This document shows positions 27,502-35,993 of a stretch of 64,000 nucleotides of DNA, piece by piece (position 1 is the first letter of the stretch; the number at the start of each line of letters is the position of its first letter). Source of the stretch: Thermoanaerobaculia bacterium. Lineage in GTDB: Bacteria > Acidobacteriota > Thermoanaerobaculia > Multivoradales > Multivoraceae. The stretch spans positions 1-64,000 of the forward strand of contig JAJEBV010000028.1 in the NCBI GenBank assembly GCA_022822365.1, written 5' to 3'. Both the position numbers and the translations under genes were made by a program. The notes under the pieces were generated by a model. It did no database searches. It was not told where the DNA came from and saw only the letters and a list, made by a program, of their open reading frames with translations.

Positions 27502-28080
27502 ATGTTGGCCAGAAGGTTCCCAGCCCTCATTCTTTCTGCGCTCGTCCTGCTGGCCATTGGAGCCTGCAAGAAAGACGCGCCCGAGCCGCCGCCGCCGCCG
27601 CCTCCGCCGCCACCCGCGGCCGAGCCGCCGCCGCCGGAACCCGTGCCTCCGCCACCGGAACCGCCCGTCGAGACGGGCTACGTCTCGCCGTGGTCCGAGG
27701 ACATCGTGGAAGCGAACGAGGAAGTCCATGAGAAGGGTCTCCTGGGCGACGTCTACTTCGAGTTCGACAAGGCGACACTGACCGACGCGACACGGTCGCA
27801 GCTCGGCAAGAACGCCGACTTCCTCAAGAGCCAGGACGGCGAGGACTTCGTCATCACGATCGAAGGTCACTGCGACGAACGGGGCACGAACGACTACAAC
27901 CTGGCCCTTGGCGACCGCAGGGCGAACTCGGCTCGCGACTACCTCACCTCGCTCGGCATTTCCGGCGATCGCCTGAGAACGATCAGCTACGGGGAGGAGC
28001 GGCCACAGTGCGAGGAGTCGAACGAGGACTGCTGGCAACTGAACCGGCGCGCCTACTTCCGCGTAACCGACCGCATGTGA
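27502..28080 (+). CDS. pal: Peptidoglycan-associated lipoprotein Pal
   Basis: A 192-residue outer-membrane lipoprotein. The signal peptide ends LLAIGAC with the lipidated Cys22. A proline-rich spacer follows, then an OmpA-like domain with VYFEFDKATLTDATRSQL, EGHCDERGTNDYNLALGDRR and a terminal RRAYFRVT. It anchors the outer membrane to peptidoglycan and is the end point of the Tol system. The ATG 27502 start leaves 107 bases from tolB, enough for a separate promoter. Confidence 0.95.
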   Translation: MLARRFPALILSALVLLAIGACKKDAPEPPPPPPPPPPAAEPPPPEPVPPPPEPPVETGYVSPWSEDIVEANEEVHEKGLLGDVYFEFDKATLTDATRSQLGKNADFLKSQDGEDFVITIEGHCDERGTNDYNLALGDRRANSARDYLTSLGISGDRLRTISYGEERPQCEESNEDCWQLNRRAYFRVTDRM

Positions 28081-28907
28081 CGCGGCTGGCGCGAGGACGC
28101 GCCAGCCGGATACTGGCGGGTGTTCTGCTGGCGCCGGCATTCGCCTGCACCTCGTCGACCCAGTTGACGGAACTGGAGGCCGGGCTGGCGGCCCTCGAGC
28201 AGCAGGTCGCTTCCTTCCGGTCCCAAACGCCCACCCGCGACGACCTGACCGTCGTGGCTCGCGCCGTCGAAGAACTGCTGGAGAGCGACGTCAGCGCCAG
28301 GGCGGACCTGAAGGAGGATCTCCGCCAGATCATCGCGGAGGTCGAAGCCTTGAGAACCTCGACCCAGGAACAGCGACGGACCCTCAACGCGTCTCTTGAA
28401 CGAATCGGGCAGGTGAGCGACGAGTTCGACCTCCTGCAGGGCCAGCTCGAGCGCCAGGAAACGATCCTGGCCACGCTCAGCGAGCAGCTCGAGGCCAGCC
28501 GCCAGACCCCTCCCGCCCAGTCGGTGGAGCCGAAGACACTGTATGACGCCGCCTACCAGCACTACCTGAGCGGAGACTACGAACAGGCAGCGACCGGCTT
28601 CGAGCGGTACCTCGACACCTTCCCCGACGGCGAGGACGCGGACAGCGCCCAGTACTGGCTTGGGGAGTCGTACATGGGCCAGGGCAGGTTTCGCACGGCG
28701 ATCGACGAACTCGGCCGGGTCGCTGAACGCTACCCCGCCAGTGACAAGGTCGCGAGTTCCATGCTGCGCATTGGCGTGGCGCACATCGAACTCGGCGAAC
28801 GCGAGCTGGGCAACGAGATGTTGCTCCGCGTCAGGCAGGAGTATCCGGACTCGGACGAGGCGGCCCTTGCCCTGCAGCAACTCGACAACCCGGCCGACCA
28901 ACTGTAA
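28077..28907 (+). CDS. cpoB: Tol-Pal-associated TPR protein CpoB (YbgF)
   Basis: A 276-residue exported protein. The GTG 28077 start overlaps the pal stop and gives a signal sequence ending PAFAC (Cys24), a weak lipobox. A coiled-coil region at about residues 30-150 corresponds to the YbgF trimerisation part. Three TPR-like units follow (TLYDAAYQHYLSGDYEQAA, DSAQYWLGESYMGQGRFRTA, KVASSMLRIGVAHIELG). CpoB coordinates peptidoglycan synthesis with outer-membrane constriction through the Tol system. The coiled coil is longer than in E. coli. Confidence 0.9.
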   Translation: MTRLARGRASRILAGVLLAPAFACTSSTQLTELEAGLAALEQQVASFRSQTPTRDDLTVVARAVEELLESDVSARADLKEDLRQIIAEVEALRTSTQEQRRTLNASLERIGQVSDEFDLLQGQLERQETILATLSEQLEASRQTPPAQSVEPKTLYDAAYQHYLSGDYEQAATGFERYLDTFPDGEDADSAQYWLGESYMGQGRFRTAIDELGRVAERYPASDKVASSMLRIGVAHIELGERELGNEMLLRVRQEYPDSDEAALALQQLDNPADQL

Positions 28908-28986
28908 ACTGCGCCGCCGGCGCCGGTTACCCCCAAGGCTCGGCCAACCCGAACCCTACGGCCCCCGAGCCCGGAGAGAACACGAA

Positions 28987-29286
28987 ATGGCGAACAGCAA
29001 GCAGGCCGAGAAGCGCATCCGGCAGTCCCTCATCCGGCGTGATCGGAACCGGGCCGCGATGTCCAGACTCCGCACCTCGATCAAGCAGCTTCGTACCGCC
29101 GCGGACAGCGACGTCGCGAGGGCGCACGAGCTTCTCCCATCGACGCTGAGCCTGATCGACGCGACGGCCCGAAGGGGCGTGATCCACCCGAACGCGGCGG
29201 CCCGACGCAAGTCGCGCCTGACCAGGCTCGTGAATCGTCGCGCCGAGGCGGCCGCCGGGACAGCCGCCGCCGAATCTTCCGACTGA
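28987..29286 (+). CDS. rpsT: 30S ribosomal protein S20
   Basis: A 99-residue basic protein of the S20 family. The N-terminus MANSKQAEKRIRQSLIRRDR and the later GVIHPNAAARRKSRLTRLVN segment are characteristic. It binds 16S rRNA in the small subunit body. ATG 28987 follows a weak GAGA ribosome site. The frame remains open upstream, but that part overlaps cpoB. Confidence 0.96.
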   Translation: MANSKQAEKRIRQSLIRRDRNRAAMSRLRTSIKQLRTAADSDVARAHELLPSTLSLIDATARRGVIHPNAAARRKSRLTRLVNRRAEAAAGTAAAESSD

Positions 29287-29289
29287 GTC

Positions 29290-29302
29290 CCCCGCGGCGG
29301 GG
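29290..29302. terminator. Possible bidirectional hairpin between rpsT and lptE
   Basis: CCCCG-CGG-CGGGG lies between the convergent stops. It has no flanking T-tract on either strand, so it is only a weak terminator candidate. Confidence 0.3.
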
Positions 29303-29313
29303 CGCGCACGCTC

Positions 29314-29865
29314 CTAGAATCCCTCGAGCAGGTCCGTCACCATCGTGTCGGCGAAGCGTTCGGCGCTGTCTTCGATGGCGAGGTTCTCGCGGTCGAAGAA
29401 GTCGCTGTCGGCGCTCTCGACCTCGTAGCTCTCCTTGAACTGGTAGCGGTCATTCGCCCAGATCACCTCCCCTTCCTCCCCGGTCGGCGAGGGAACCCGC
29501 CGGAAGGAGACGTCGGTGATGATCGCCAGTTCGTACTCCTGGGCGCGGCCGTCGCTCGTGAACGTGATCGGCGCCACGCGGAATGCCGTCACCGCACCGC
29601 GAATCACCGCGTCCGCCTCGCCTTCGGCCGCCACCAGTTCGAACCGCGGCCTCGTCACCAGTTCGTCGGCGATCGCCTGAGTGAGGAACTGCTCGACTTC
29701 GACCCGGGTGGTCCGGTTCTCGAACGGCTGCAGGAACACACGCCGAATGTCCTCGGGGATGTTGGAGGCCTTGCCCACCAGGGTGTAGCCGCAGCCGGCC
29801 AGCGCCAGACCGGCGGCAAGGACCGAAACCACCGCAACGAGTCGCACCGGCCATGCCGCCTTCAT
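29314..29865 (-). CDS. lptE: LPS-assembly lipoprotein LptE-like
   Basis: A 183-residue outer-membrane lipoprotein with the lipobox LALAGC (Cys25), directly followed by GYTLVGKASNIPEDIRRVF, the family start in many non-proteobacterial LptE proteins. Further blocks are TRVEVEQFLTQAIADELVTR and VIRGAVTAFRVAPITF. LptE plugs the LptD barrel that inserts LPS into the outer membrane. ATG 29865 was preferred over the upstream in-frame start because it gives a clean signal peptide and lies seven bases after a TAGGCT box. lptD is not in the window. Confidence 0.85.
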   Translation of the reverse strand: MKAAWPVRLVAVVSVLAAGLALAGCGYTLVGKASNIPEDIRRVFLQPFENRTTRVEVEQFLTQAIADELVTRPRFELVAAEGEADAVIRGAVTAFRVAPITFTSDGRAQEYELAIITDVSFRRVPSPTGEEGEVIWANDRYQFKESYEVESADSDFFDRENLAIEDSAERFADTMVTDLLEGF

Positions 29866-29872
29866 CGCCGTC

Positions 29873-29878
29873 AGCCTA
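29873..29878 (-). promoter_or_regulatory. -10-like box 7 nt before lptE
   Basis: On the minus strand TAGGCT lies seven bases before ATG 29865, in the 22-bp gap after nusB. This fits a leaderless promoter for lptE. Confidence 0.4.
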
Positions 29879-29887
29879 GCAGCAGGT

Positions 29888-30388
29888 TCAGCGGCTGGCA
29901 TCCCGGCCCAGGGTGGCCAGCAGAGCGTCCAGGATTCCGTTGACGAACCTCCCCGACTGCTCGGAACCGAACTTCTTGGCCAGCTCGATCGCTTCGTCGA
30001 TCACCACGACGGCTGGCACGTCCGGCTGGTGACGCAGCTCGTAGACGGCAAGCCGCAGGACATTCCGGTCGACCAGGGGCATTCTCTCCAGCCGCCAGTT
30101 CTCCGCCTGTTCATCGATCAGGGCGTCGATCGATTCCTGGTTGACGAGGCTGCCTTCCAGGAGCGTGCGCGCGTAGTCCAGCGCCAGCTTCGAGGCGCGC
30201 AGCGTGGCGCCCGCGTCGGCCGTCTCCGCGCGGAACGCATGGACATCGAACTCGCGGACCAACTGCGGCGGCTCCAGCCGCCCGACTTCTCGCTGGTAGA
30301 GCATCTGCAGCGCCATCTCACGCGCCTGCCGGCGTTTTCCCGCCGGGGCGCGGCCAGTCCGGGCCGCCGCGGCTCCCGTCCCGATCAT
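29888..30388 (-). CDS. nusB: Transcription antitermination factor NusB
   Basis: A 166-residue all-helical RNA-binding protein that pairs with S10 (NusE) in rRNA antitermination. The N-terminus has RRQAREMALQMLYQ. The C-terminal half has VDRNVLRLAVYEL, VVIDEAIELAKKFG and RFVNGILDAL, the standard family blocks. It follows ribH by 30 bases, the common ribH-nusB pairing. The N-terminal 15 residues are an Ala/Arg-rich extension. Confidence 0.94.
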   Translation of the reverse strand: MIGTGAAAARTGRAPAGKRRQAREMALQMLYQREVGRLEPPQLVREFDVHAFRAETADAGATLRASKLALDYARTLLEGSLVNQESIDALIDEQAENWRLERMPLVDRNVLRLAVYELRHQPDVPAVVVIDEAIELAKKFGSEQSGRFVNGILDALLATLGRDASR

Positions 30389-30418
30389 TGCCTCGTACCG
30401 GTCATCGCCCCGTACCGG

Positions 30419-30886
30419 TCATGACCTCAACGACCGCAGCAGAATCGCCATCTCCAGGGCGGCTTCCGCGGCCTCCTGGCCCTTGTTGCCCGCCTTGCCG
30501 CCCGCCCGGGCCGCCGCCTGCTCCGCGTCATCGCAGGTCAGAACACCGAAGCCGACGGCGAGTCCGGTGCGTGCCGTGACCCGCGCACATCCGGCCGCGC
30601 ACTCGTTGCAGATGTAGTCGAAGTGCGGCGTGTCTCCCCGGATCACCGCTCCAAGCGCCACCAGGGCATCGAACCTCCCGGTATCCGCGAGGGCGTCCAG
30701 AGCGGCCGGCACCTCCCAGGCGCCAGGGACCCGGACCGACTCGATGTCCTCGTCCAGGACACCGTGCCGCCGCAGCGCCTCTCGCGCGCCGGCGATCAGT
30801 CCTTCAACGATGGCGCCGTTGAATCGCGCCGCGACCAGCCCGAGCCGGAAGCCAGCCGCATCGACTGCGGTCTTCACGTCGTGCAC
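30419..30886 (-). CDS. ribH: 6,7-dimethyl-8-ribityllumazine synthase
   Basis: RibH condenses the ribityl-pyrimidine with dihydroxybutanone phosphate, the penultimate step of riboflavin synthesis. The 155 residues contain VAARFNGAIVEGLIAGA, VPGAWEVPAAL, GAVIRGDTPHFDYICNE (catalytic His in TPHF) and GFGVLTCDDAEQA. The Asp in the last motif replaces the usual Thr of LTCDT/LTTD variants. It is transcribed with nusB. The ATG at 30886 lies 21 bases after the tRNA-Pro gene. Confidence 0.94.
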   Translation of the reverse strand: MHDVKTAVDAAGFRLGLVAARFNGAIVEGLIAGAREALRRHGVLDEDIESVRVPGAWEVPAALDALADTGRFDALVALGAVIRGDTPHFDYICNECAAGCARVTARTGLAVGFGVLTCDDAEQAAARAGGKAGNKGQEAAEAALEMAILLRSLRS

Positions 30887-30907
30887 GGGCCGTCAAGGAA
30901 GCTTGGA

Positions 30908-30984
30908 TGGTCGGGACGGCGAGATTCGAACTCGCGACCCCCTGAACCCCATTCAGGTACGCTACCAGACTGCGCCACGTCCCG
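30908..30984 (-). tRNA. tRNA-Pro(GGG)
   Basis: On the minus strand the acceptor CGGGACG pairs with CGTCCCG, the anticodon stem CCTGA/TCAGG encloses the loop ATGGGGT (anticodon GGG), and the T arm is GCGAGTTCGAATCTCGC. The discriminator is A and CCA is encoded. The C at position 1 is normal for bacterial tRNA-Pro. Confidence 0.95.
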
Positions 30985-31051
30985 ACCGAAGGGCATTCTC
31001 TATTGGATTGCGGCCCTTTGGCAACACGGTAGCGCCATACCGCGTTCACCA

Positions 31052-31546
31052 CTAGTCGCTTTCGGCGCCCGCTTCCGGCCTGAGTTCGGCGGCGAGCTGG
31101 CGAGCCTGAGCGACCAGCGCCGCGACTCCACCTTCCAGCCGCTCGACGCGTCGGGCGAGGGCCCCGATCTCGCTCGTGTCGACGGGCGGAGCCTCATCGA
31201 CCGGCGAACCCTCGTCGACGGCCGCGTCCTCCTCCACCTCCTCCGCCTGCGACTGACCGCCGTTCGGCCCGTCTTCCTTGGCGGGAAGCAGGGGCCGGCC
31301 GCGGAGCCGGCCGTCCTCCAGTTCCGCCGCCAGCTTCTTCTTTGCCCTTGCGATCGTGTAGCCCTCGTCGTAGAGGAGCTCCTTGATCCGCCGAATCGTC
31401 TCCAGATCCTCGGCATCGAAGTCACGACGGCCCCCGCCGGCCTTCCTCGAGGCCAGGGCCGGGAACTCCGTCTGCCAGTAACGCAGTACGTAGGGCTGGA
31501 GATCCAGCAATCGGCACGCATCGGCGATCTTGTACTGCTTGGGAAT
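31052..31546 (-). CDS. MerR-type HTH regulator with ATT start
   Basis: A 164-residue protein with an N-terminal MerR-type winged helix (KQYKIADACRLLDLQPYVLR, YWQTEFPAL, RRDFDAEDLETIRRIKELLY), an acidic middle and a C-terminal coiled coil. The conserved first helix is only complete if translation starts at ATT 31546. No ATG, GTG or TTG lies between the in-frame TAG (31552-31554) and that codon, and GGGGAGG stands six bases before it. The alternative TTG 31510 would cut off the first HTH helix. Target genes are unknown. A TATAAT box lies upstream at 31639-31644. Confidence 0.8.
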   Translation of the reverse strand: MPKQYKIADACRLLDLQPYVLRYWQTEFPALASRKAGGGRRDFDAEDLETIRRIKELLYDEGYTIARAKKKLAAELEDGRLRGRPLLPAKEDGPNGGQSQAEEVEEDAAVDEGSPVDEAPPVDTSEIGALARRVERLEGGVAALVAQARQLAAELRPEAGAESD

Positions 31547-31638
31547 GAGGAGCCTCCCCGGCTACGCGTCAAGTACGCGCGAGCGCGACCGAGAAAGGAG
31601 GGCAGTTTCCGGCTGAAGTGCGACCGTACGAAACGGGG

Positions 31639-31644
31639 ATTATA
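31639..31644 (-). promoter_or_regulatory. Consensus -10 box for the MerR-type gene
   Basis: A perfect TATAAT on the minus strand at the very end of der, about 92 bases before the MerR-type start. No good -35 hexamer is visible at 16-18 bp, so an activator or an extended contact may be needed. Confidence 0.4.
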
Positions 31645-32977
31645 CGAAACGCGAGGATCCACGGCTTGCGTCGGCGTCGCCCGTCCGCTCCCGCACGACG
31701 ATCCGAAGCGGCACTCCGTCAAGCCCGAACGTCTGCCTGATGCTGTTCTCGAGGTACTTCCGGTAGTTGTGGCCACGCTTGAGACGGCGGTTCGCGAACA
31801 GGAGAAAGGTGGGAGGCGCGCCGGCCACCTGGGTCGCGTAGAAGAACCTCCAGGGCCTCCCTCGCTCCGCCGGCGCCTGGTGGCGACCCACGATGCGGCG
31901 AACTTCCCGGTTGAGTTCGGACGTGGGCACCCGCAGGCGATGCCGCTCACCAACGCGGTCGAGCGCGGGCACGACGTTTCCCACTCCCCGGCCGGTCAGT
32001 GCGGAGACGTTGACCCGAGGCGGTTTGGCGAACAGCTCGGATACACGTTCCCAGCCCTCCTCCAGGCGCTCCCGCTTCCCGTCGTCCATCAGATCCCACT
32101 TGTTGCAAACGACGACGGCGGACCGGCCGGCCTGCCAGGCCACGTCGGCGATTGCAAGATCGCCGGAAGCGATGCCCTCGCTCGCGTCCACGACCAGGAC
32201 CACGAGTTCCGCGCGTTCGATCTGGCGGCGCGCGAGCATCACCGCCAGATCCTCGGGAGTGTCCTGGACCTGGGAGCGCCGCCTGATGCCTGCCGTGTCG
32301 ACGAGCAGGTAGTCCTGACCGCTTTCGCGCTCCAGCAGACTGTCGATCGGATCCCTGGTGGTTCCCGCGGTGGGAGAGACGAGCGTCCGTTCCCTGCCCA
32401 GAAGACGGTTGACCAGGGAGGACTTGCCGACGTTCGGCCTGCCCACGACCGCCACGGGCGACGCCGTCGACAGGACCGCGCCGGAGGCCGCGGGAAGGTG
32501 TCCGGCGATCTCACTGTGCAGGGAGTCGAATCCCGTGCCGTGCTCCGCCGACAGGAGCACCAGCGCATCACCACCCAGGGCGTAGAACTCGTGGTAACCC
32601 TCCGTGGCGGCCCGGGTATCGGCCTTGTTCACAACGACGAGGATTGGCCGGCCACGGGTCCGGAGACGTTCCATGACCTGTTCGTCCGCGGCCGCCAGTC
32701 CTTCCCGTCCGTCCACCACCAGCAACAGCAGGTCGCTCTCTTCGACCGCGAACTCGACCTGCTTGTTCAGGCCCAGCGGATCGTCCCCCGGAACCAAACC
32801 GCCCGTATCGATCAACTCGACGGCGCCCTGCCCCTCCACGTCGAAACGCCCGACAAGGCGGTCTCGCGTGACGCCCGGCGTGCCGTGGACGATCGCCTGC
32901 CGGCGACCGATCAGCCGGTTGAAGAGCGTCGACTTGCCGACATTGGGGCGACCGACGATGGCGATCGCGGCGGGCAT
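31640..32977 (-). CDS. der: Ribosome-assembly GTPase Der (EngA)
   Basis: A 445-residue double GTPase needed for 50S subunit maturation. The first G domain starts AIVGRPNVGKSTLFNRLIG, with DTGGL. The second starts VVGRPNVGKSSLVNRLLG, with DTAGIRRRS and the NKWDL specificity motif. The C-terminal KH-like domain ends the protein (FLLFANRRLKRGHNYRKYLE). The length matches the family. It lies 19 bases after the NTF2-like lipoprotein gene and is probably cotranscribed with it. Confidence 0.96.
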   Translation of the reverse strand: MPAAIAIVGRPNVGKSTLFNRLIGRRQAIVHGTPGVTRDRLVGRFDVEGQGAVELIDTGGLVPGDDPLGLNKQVEFAVEESDLLLLVVDGREGLAAADEQVMERLRTRGRPILVVVNKADTRAATEGYHEFYALGGDALVLLSAEHGTGFDSLHSEIAGHLPAASGAVLSTASPVAVVGRPNVGKSSLVNRLLGRERTLVSPTAGTTRDPIDSLLERESGQDYLLVDTAGIRRRSQVQDTPEDLAVMLARRQIERAELVVLVVDASEGIASGDLAIADVAWQAGRSAVVVCNKWDLMDDGKRERLEEGWERVSELFAKPPRVNVSALTGRGVGNVVPALDRVGERHRLRVPTSELNREVRRIVGRHQAPAERGRPWRFFYATQVAGAPPTFLLFANRRLKRGHNYRKYLENSIRQTFGLDGVPLRIVVRERTGDADASRGSSRFV

Positions 32978-32996
32978 GGGAAAAACGATCGCGCTG

Positions 32997-33524
32997 CTAC
33001 GACTCGAACTGATGCTCGATGAGTCGCCCGATCACCATCCAGCCCTCGTCGCGGCGCTTGAACTGATAGCGGACGCGGTAGCGATCCGTGGCGGACGACA
33101 GCAACCGTTCCGTGCCGCTCGCGAGCGAGTCGATGTCCCAGACCTCGATCGTCGTCACCGCCGCGTTGGAGTACCGCCAGACGTTGATCTGCTCGATCTC
33201 GAAACTCTTGAGCGTCGGGCGCAGGGTGCGGCTGGCCTCCATCTCGAGATCGTGGACGCGTTTCCTGACGGTGGCGATCTCCTTGGGTACCGCGCCCGAG
33301 GCAAGTGCGTCAAAGTCTCCGTTGGCGTAGGCGTTCCCGAGCTTGGGCAGGTAGTCGGCCAGGACGATCTCGATCGCGATTCGATCCTCCTCGGAGGCGC
33401 CGCCCGGCCCCGTCTCGGCGCAACCGACAGCTCCGCCGGCGAGCAGAATCGCCGAAACGACGACCGTTGGGGCGGACGCCCCGGGGAGACGGGCGAACGG
33501 ACACACCTGGGTTGAGATGCTCAT
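32997..33524 (-). CDS. Predicted lipoprotein with NTF2/ARC6-IMS-like fold
   Basis: A 175-residue exported protein. The signal ends LLAGGAVGC, with Cys35 as the likely lipidation site. The mature part (YLPKLGNAYANGDFDALASG ... YRVRYQFKRRDEGWMVIG) has the cone-like helix and curved-sheet pattern of NTF2/ARC6-IMS domains. No catalytic residues are apparent and the function is unknown. A TAGTCT box lies six bases before its ATG. It reads into der with a 19-bp gap. Confidence 0.7.
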   Translation of the reverse strand: MSISTQVCPFARLPGASAPTVVVSAILLAGGAVGCAETGPGGASEEDRIAIEIVLADYLPKLGNAYANGDFDALASGAVPKEIATVRKRVHDLEMEASRTLRPTLKSFEIEQINVWRYSNAAVTTIEVWDIDSLASGTERLLSSATDRYRVRYQFKRRDEGWMVIGRLIEHQFES

Positions 33525-33530
33525 GAGATG

Positions 33531-33536
33531 AGACTA
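33531..33536 (-). promoter_or_regulatory. -10-like box 6 nt before the NTF2-like lipoprotein
   Basis: On the minus strand TAGTCT is followed by six bases and ATG 33524. No Shine-Dalgarno sequence fits in that space, so a leaderless transcript is expected. Confidence 0.45.
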
Positions 33537-33578
33537 GCAGCCTGCTGCCACTCTGCTGCTGACGAGCCGATATGCGGA

Positions 33579-33584
33579 TAGAAT
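33579..33584 (+). promoter_or_regulatory. -10 box for tRNA-Leu(CAG)
   Basis: TAGAAT lies 26 bases before the tRNA 5' end. The region 17-18 bp upstream reads CTGCTG, a poor -35. It is the most likely promoter element for this tRNA. Confidence 0.4.
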
Positions 33585-33610
33585 CCGGCTCCGGCTGATT
33601 GCCGCGGCCT

Positions 33611-33698
<88 letters not shown>

Positions 33699-33705
33699 GG
33701 CCCGC

Positions 33706-34278
33706 TCAGGTGTAGATGGCCAGCGCGCTGTCCCCGTAGCGCTTGTGCCGCCGCAACCTGAACCTCCCGGCTGCCGCCGGCGGCGAGCGCCGGCTGGAGT
33801 GCTCCAGGACGATCTCGCCCCCGTCCACGACCACCGCGGAGACGACGTCGAGCAACTCGCCAACCCCGGCCGCTTCGTAGGGCGGATCGATGAACACGAG
33901 GTCAAACGCGGCTTCCCCCTCCACGACTCTCTCCAGGTCCCCCGGCAGAACCGCTGCGGCCAGACGCAGATCGTCCGCGCCGAGCGCTTCCCGGCTCTCC
34001 CTCATGCAGGCCCGGGCGCGGGAACTCCGATCGACCGCCAGGGCGAAGCCGGCGCCGCGGGACAGGGCTTCGAACGAGACGGCGCCGGAGCCGGCATAGA
34101 GCTCCAGGACGCGACTGCCGTTGACGCGATCGCCCCAATGGGAGAACAGGGCCTCGCGCAAACGCGCCTGGGTCGGGCGGGCGCCCTCCGGCGCCGCCAG
34201 CCGGCGCCCGCGCCAGCAGCCGCCAAGCACCTTCACGCCGCCCGGGCGCTTCGCCGGGGCGGACCGGCGACGGCTCAT
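33706..34278 (-). CDS. rsmD: 16S rRNA (guanine-966-N2)-methyltransferase RsmD
   Basis: A 190-residue SAM-dependent methyltransferase acting on G966 of 16S rRNA. It has the substrate-side N-terminus GGCWRGRRL and ARPTQARLREALFSHWG, the SAM site VLELYAGSGAVSFEALSRGA, and the catalytic FIDPPY motif for N2-guanine methylation. The start overlaps the amidohydrolase stop by four bases. It is the last gene of a three-gene set with the amidohydrolase and lytic transglycosylase. Confidence 0.93.
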   Translation of the reverse strand: MSRRRSAPAKRPGGVKVLGGCWRGRRLAAPEGARPTQARLREALFSHWGDRVNGSRVLELYAGSGAVSFEALSRGAGFALAVDRSSRARACMRESREALGADDLRLAAAVLPGDLERVVEGEAAFDLVFIDPPYEAAGVGELLDVVSAVVVDGGEIVLEHSSRRSPPAAAGRFRLRRHKRYGDSALAIYT

Positions 34279-35993
34279 CCGCCGGGCGACGGGGACGGCG
34301 GCAGGCGGTACGCGAGCCGGCCGCCGACGATGGTGTAGACGACCCGGGTGCCCGGGATCTCCTCCTCCGGGATGGTCAGGATGTCCCGCGACAGGACGGT
34401 CAGATCGGCGTACTTGCCGACTTCCAGGCTTCCCTTCGCGCCCTCCTCGAAAGCCGCGTAGGCGGCGTCGATCGTGTAGGAGCGCAGGGCCTCTTCGCGA
34501 GTCATCCGCTGGTCTCCGTAGAAGACCTCGCCATTCGCCATCCGGCGAGTGACCGAGGCGTGGAACGACGCGATCGGATCGACATCCTCGACCGGCGCGT
34601 CCGTGCCGTTCGTCACCACGGCGCCGGAATCGATCAGGTCCCGCCAGACGTAGGCGCCCTCCGCGCTTCGCTGCTCGCCGAGACGATCCGGCACCCAGGG
34701 CCCGTCAGACGTGCAGTGAACGGCCTGCATCGAGGCGATCACGCCAAGTTCGGCGAACCGGGGCACATCGTCCGGATGGAGGTGCTGAGCGTGCTCGACA
34801 CGCCAACGCCTTGTTCGGTCGCCGGCCAGGACCCGTTCGAACAGGTCCAGGGTCTCCCGATTGGCCCGATCACCGATTGCGTGGACGCAGAGCTGGAAGT
34901 CATGTTCCCGCGCCAGCCGGGCGGTTTCCTCCATCACGTCGAGGCTCGTCGTGTTCAGACCCGCGGACTGCGGCATGTCCTCGTAAGGATCGAGCAGCCA
35001 GGCGCCGTGCGATCCCAACGCCCCATCGATCAACCGCTTGATCCCCCGGACCGTGAGGAAGCCGTCGCCCCGGTCGATCATCCGATAGCGACCCAGCCTC
35101 TCGGCCAACGCTTGGTTGCTCTCGTTCACCATCACCCAGAGCCGCAGCGGCAAGGCGCCGTCGTCCGCCAGCTCCCGATAGACGTCGATCAGCCCGAAAC
35201 TGGAGCCCGCGTCCTGGAAGCTCGTGATGCCCTTGGCCAGACATTCTTCGCCAGCCAGCCGCACGACCCGCCGCGCGTAGTTCGGCTCGAGAGTCTCGGA
35301 ACGCAGCCCGGCGACGAGGGTCTCGGCGGTCTCCCTGAGCGCGCCGGTCGGCTGACCGTCCGCGTCGCGTACGATCTCCCCGCCTTCCGGATCGGCCGTT
35401 GCGGCATCGATGCCGGCCAACTCCATCGCCCTCGCGTTCGCGAACGCCATGTGGCCGCTGGCATGACCGAGAAGCACCGGATTCTCCGGCGATACCGCGC
35501 TCAGACCGTGGTGCGTCGGCAGTCCCTGAACCGCCGGAACCGGCGGCTCCGACCACTTCGACTGGTGCCAGCCCCTGCCCAGAATCCAGGTTCCCGGCTC
35601 AGCCTCCGTTACTGCTTCCGCGACCTGCCCGACGATCTCGGCCCAGGTTCGCGCCCCATCGAGCGCCAACTGGAGCCGGGCCTCTCCAACGTCCCAGAAA
35701 TGGCCGTGTCCCTCAATGAACCCGGGAACGCCCAGCCGCCCCTCCAGATCGACGACCTCCGTGTCCGGCCCGATCCATGAGCGCGCCTCGCCGCTCGAGC
35801 CGACGAAGACGATCCGACCGCCGGCAGCGGCAAGCGCCTCTGCCTCCGCCGGCGCCGCCAGGGTCACGAGGCGGCCGTTCAGGACCACCAGGTCCGCCGG
35901 ATCCGGACCGCCTCCCCCACAGCCGGCCAGAACGACTCCGAGCAGCGCCCCGAGGACCGGGCCGCAGCGCGCACCGGCACTCGGATCCATCAT
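34275..35993 (-). CDS. Lipoprotein amidohydrolase (YtcJ-like)
   Basis: A 572-residue metal-dependent hydrolase of the amidohydrolase_3 group. The signal ends GVVLAGC (Cys25), so it is probably a periplasmic lipoprotein. The domain begins DLVVLNGRLVTL and carries VPGFIEGHGHFWD (metal-binding HGH), LLGHASGHMAFANA, RVEHAQHLHPDD and VTNGTDAPVEDVDP (metal-site Asp). The substrate is unknown; relatives act on amides and related compounds. It overlaps both neighbours by four bases, so it is cotranslated with a cell-wall enzyme and an rRNA methyltransferase, an unusual mix. Confidence 0.85.
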   Translation of the reverse strand: MMDPSAGARCGPVLGALLGVVLAGCGGGGPDPADLVVLNGRLVTLAAPAEAEALAAAGGRIVFVGSSGEARSWIGPDTEVVDLEGRLGVPGFIEGHGHFWDVGEARLQLALDGARTWAEIVGQVAEAVTEAEPGTWILGRGWHQSKWSEPPVPAVQGLPTHHGLSAVSPENPVLLGHASGHMAFANARAMELAGIDAATADPEGGEIVRDADGQPTGALRETAETLVAGLRSETLEPNYARRVVRLAGEECLAKGITSFQDAGSSFGLIDVYRELADDGALPLRLWVMVNESNQALAERLGRYRMIDRGDGFLTVRGIKRLIDGALGSHGAWLLDPYEDMPQSAGLNTTSLDVMEETARLAREHDFQLCVHAIGDRANRETLDLFERVLAGDRTRRWRVEHAQHLHPDDVPRFAELGVIASMQAVHCTSDGPWVPDRLGEQRSAEGAYVWRDLIDSGAVVTNGTDAPVEDVDPIASFHASVTRRMANGEVFYGDQRMTREEALRSYTIDAAYAAFEEGAKGSLEVGKYADLTVLSRDILTIPEEEIPGTRVVYTIVGGRLAYRLPPSPSPGG

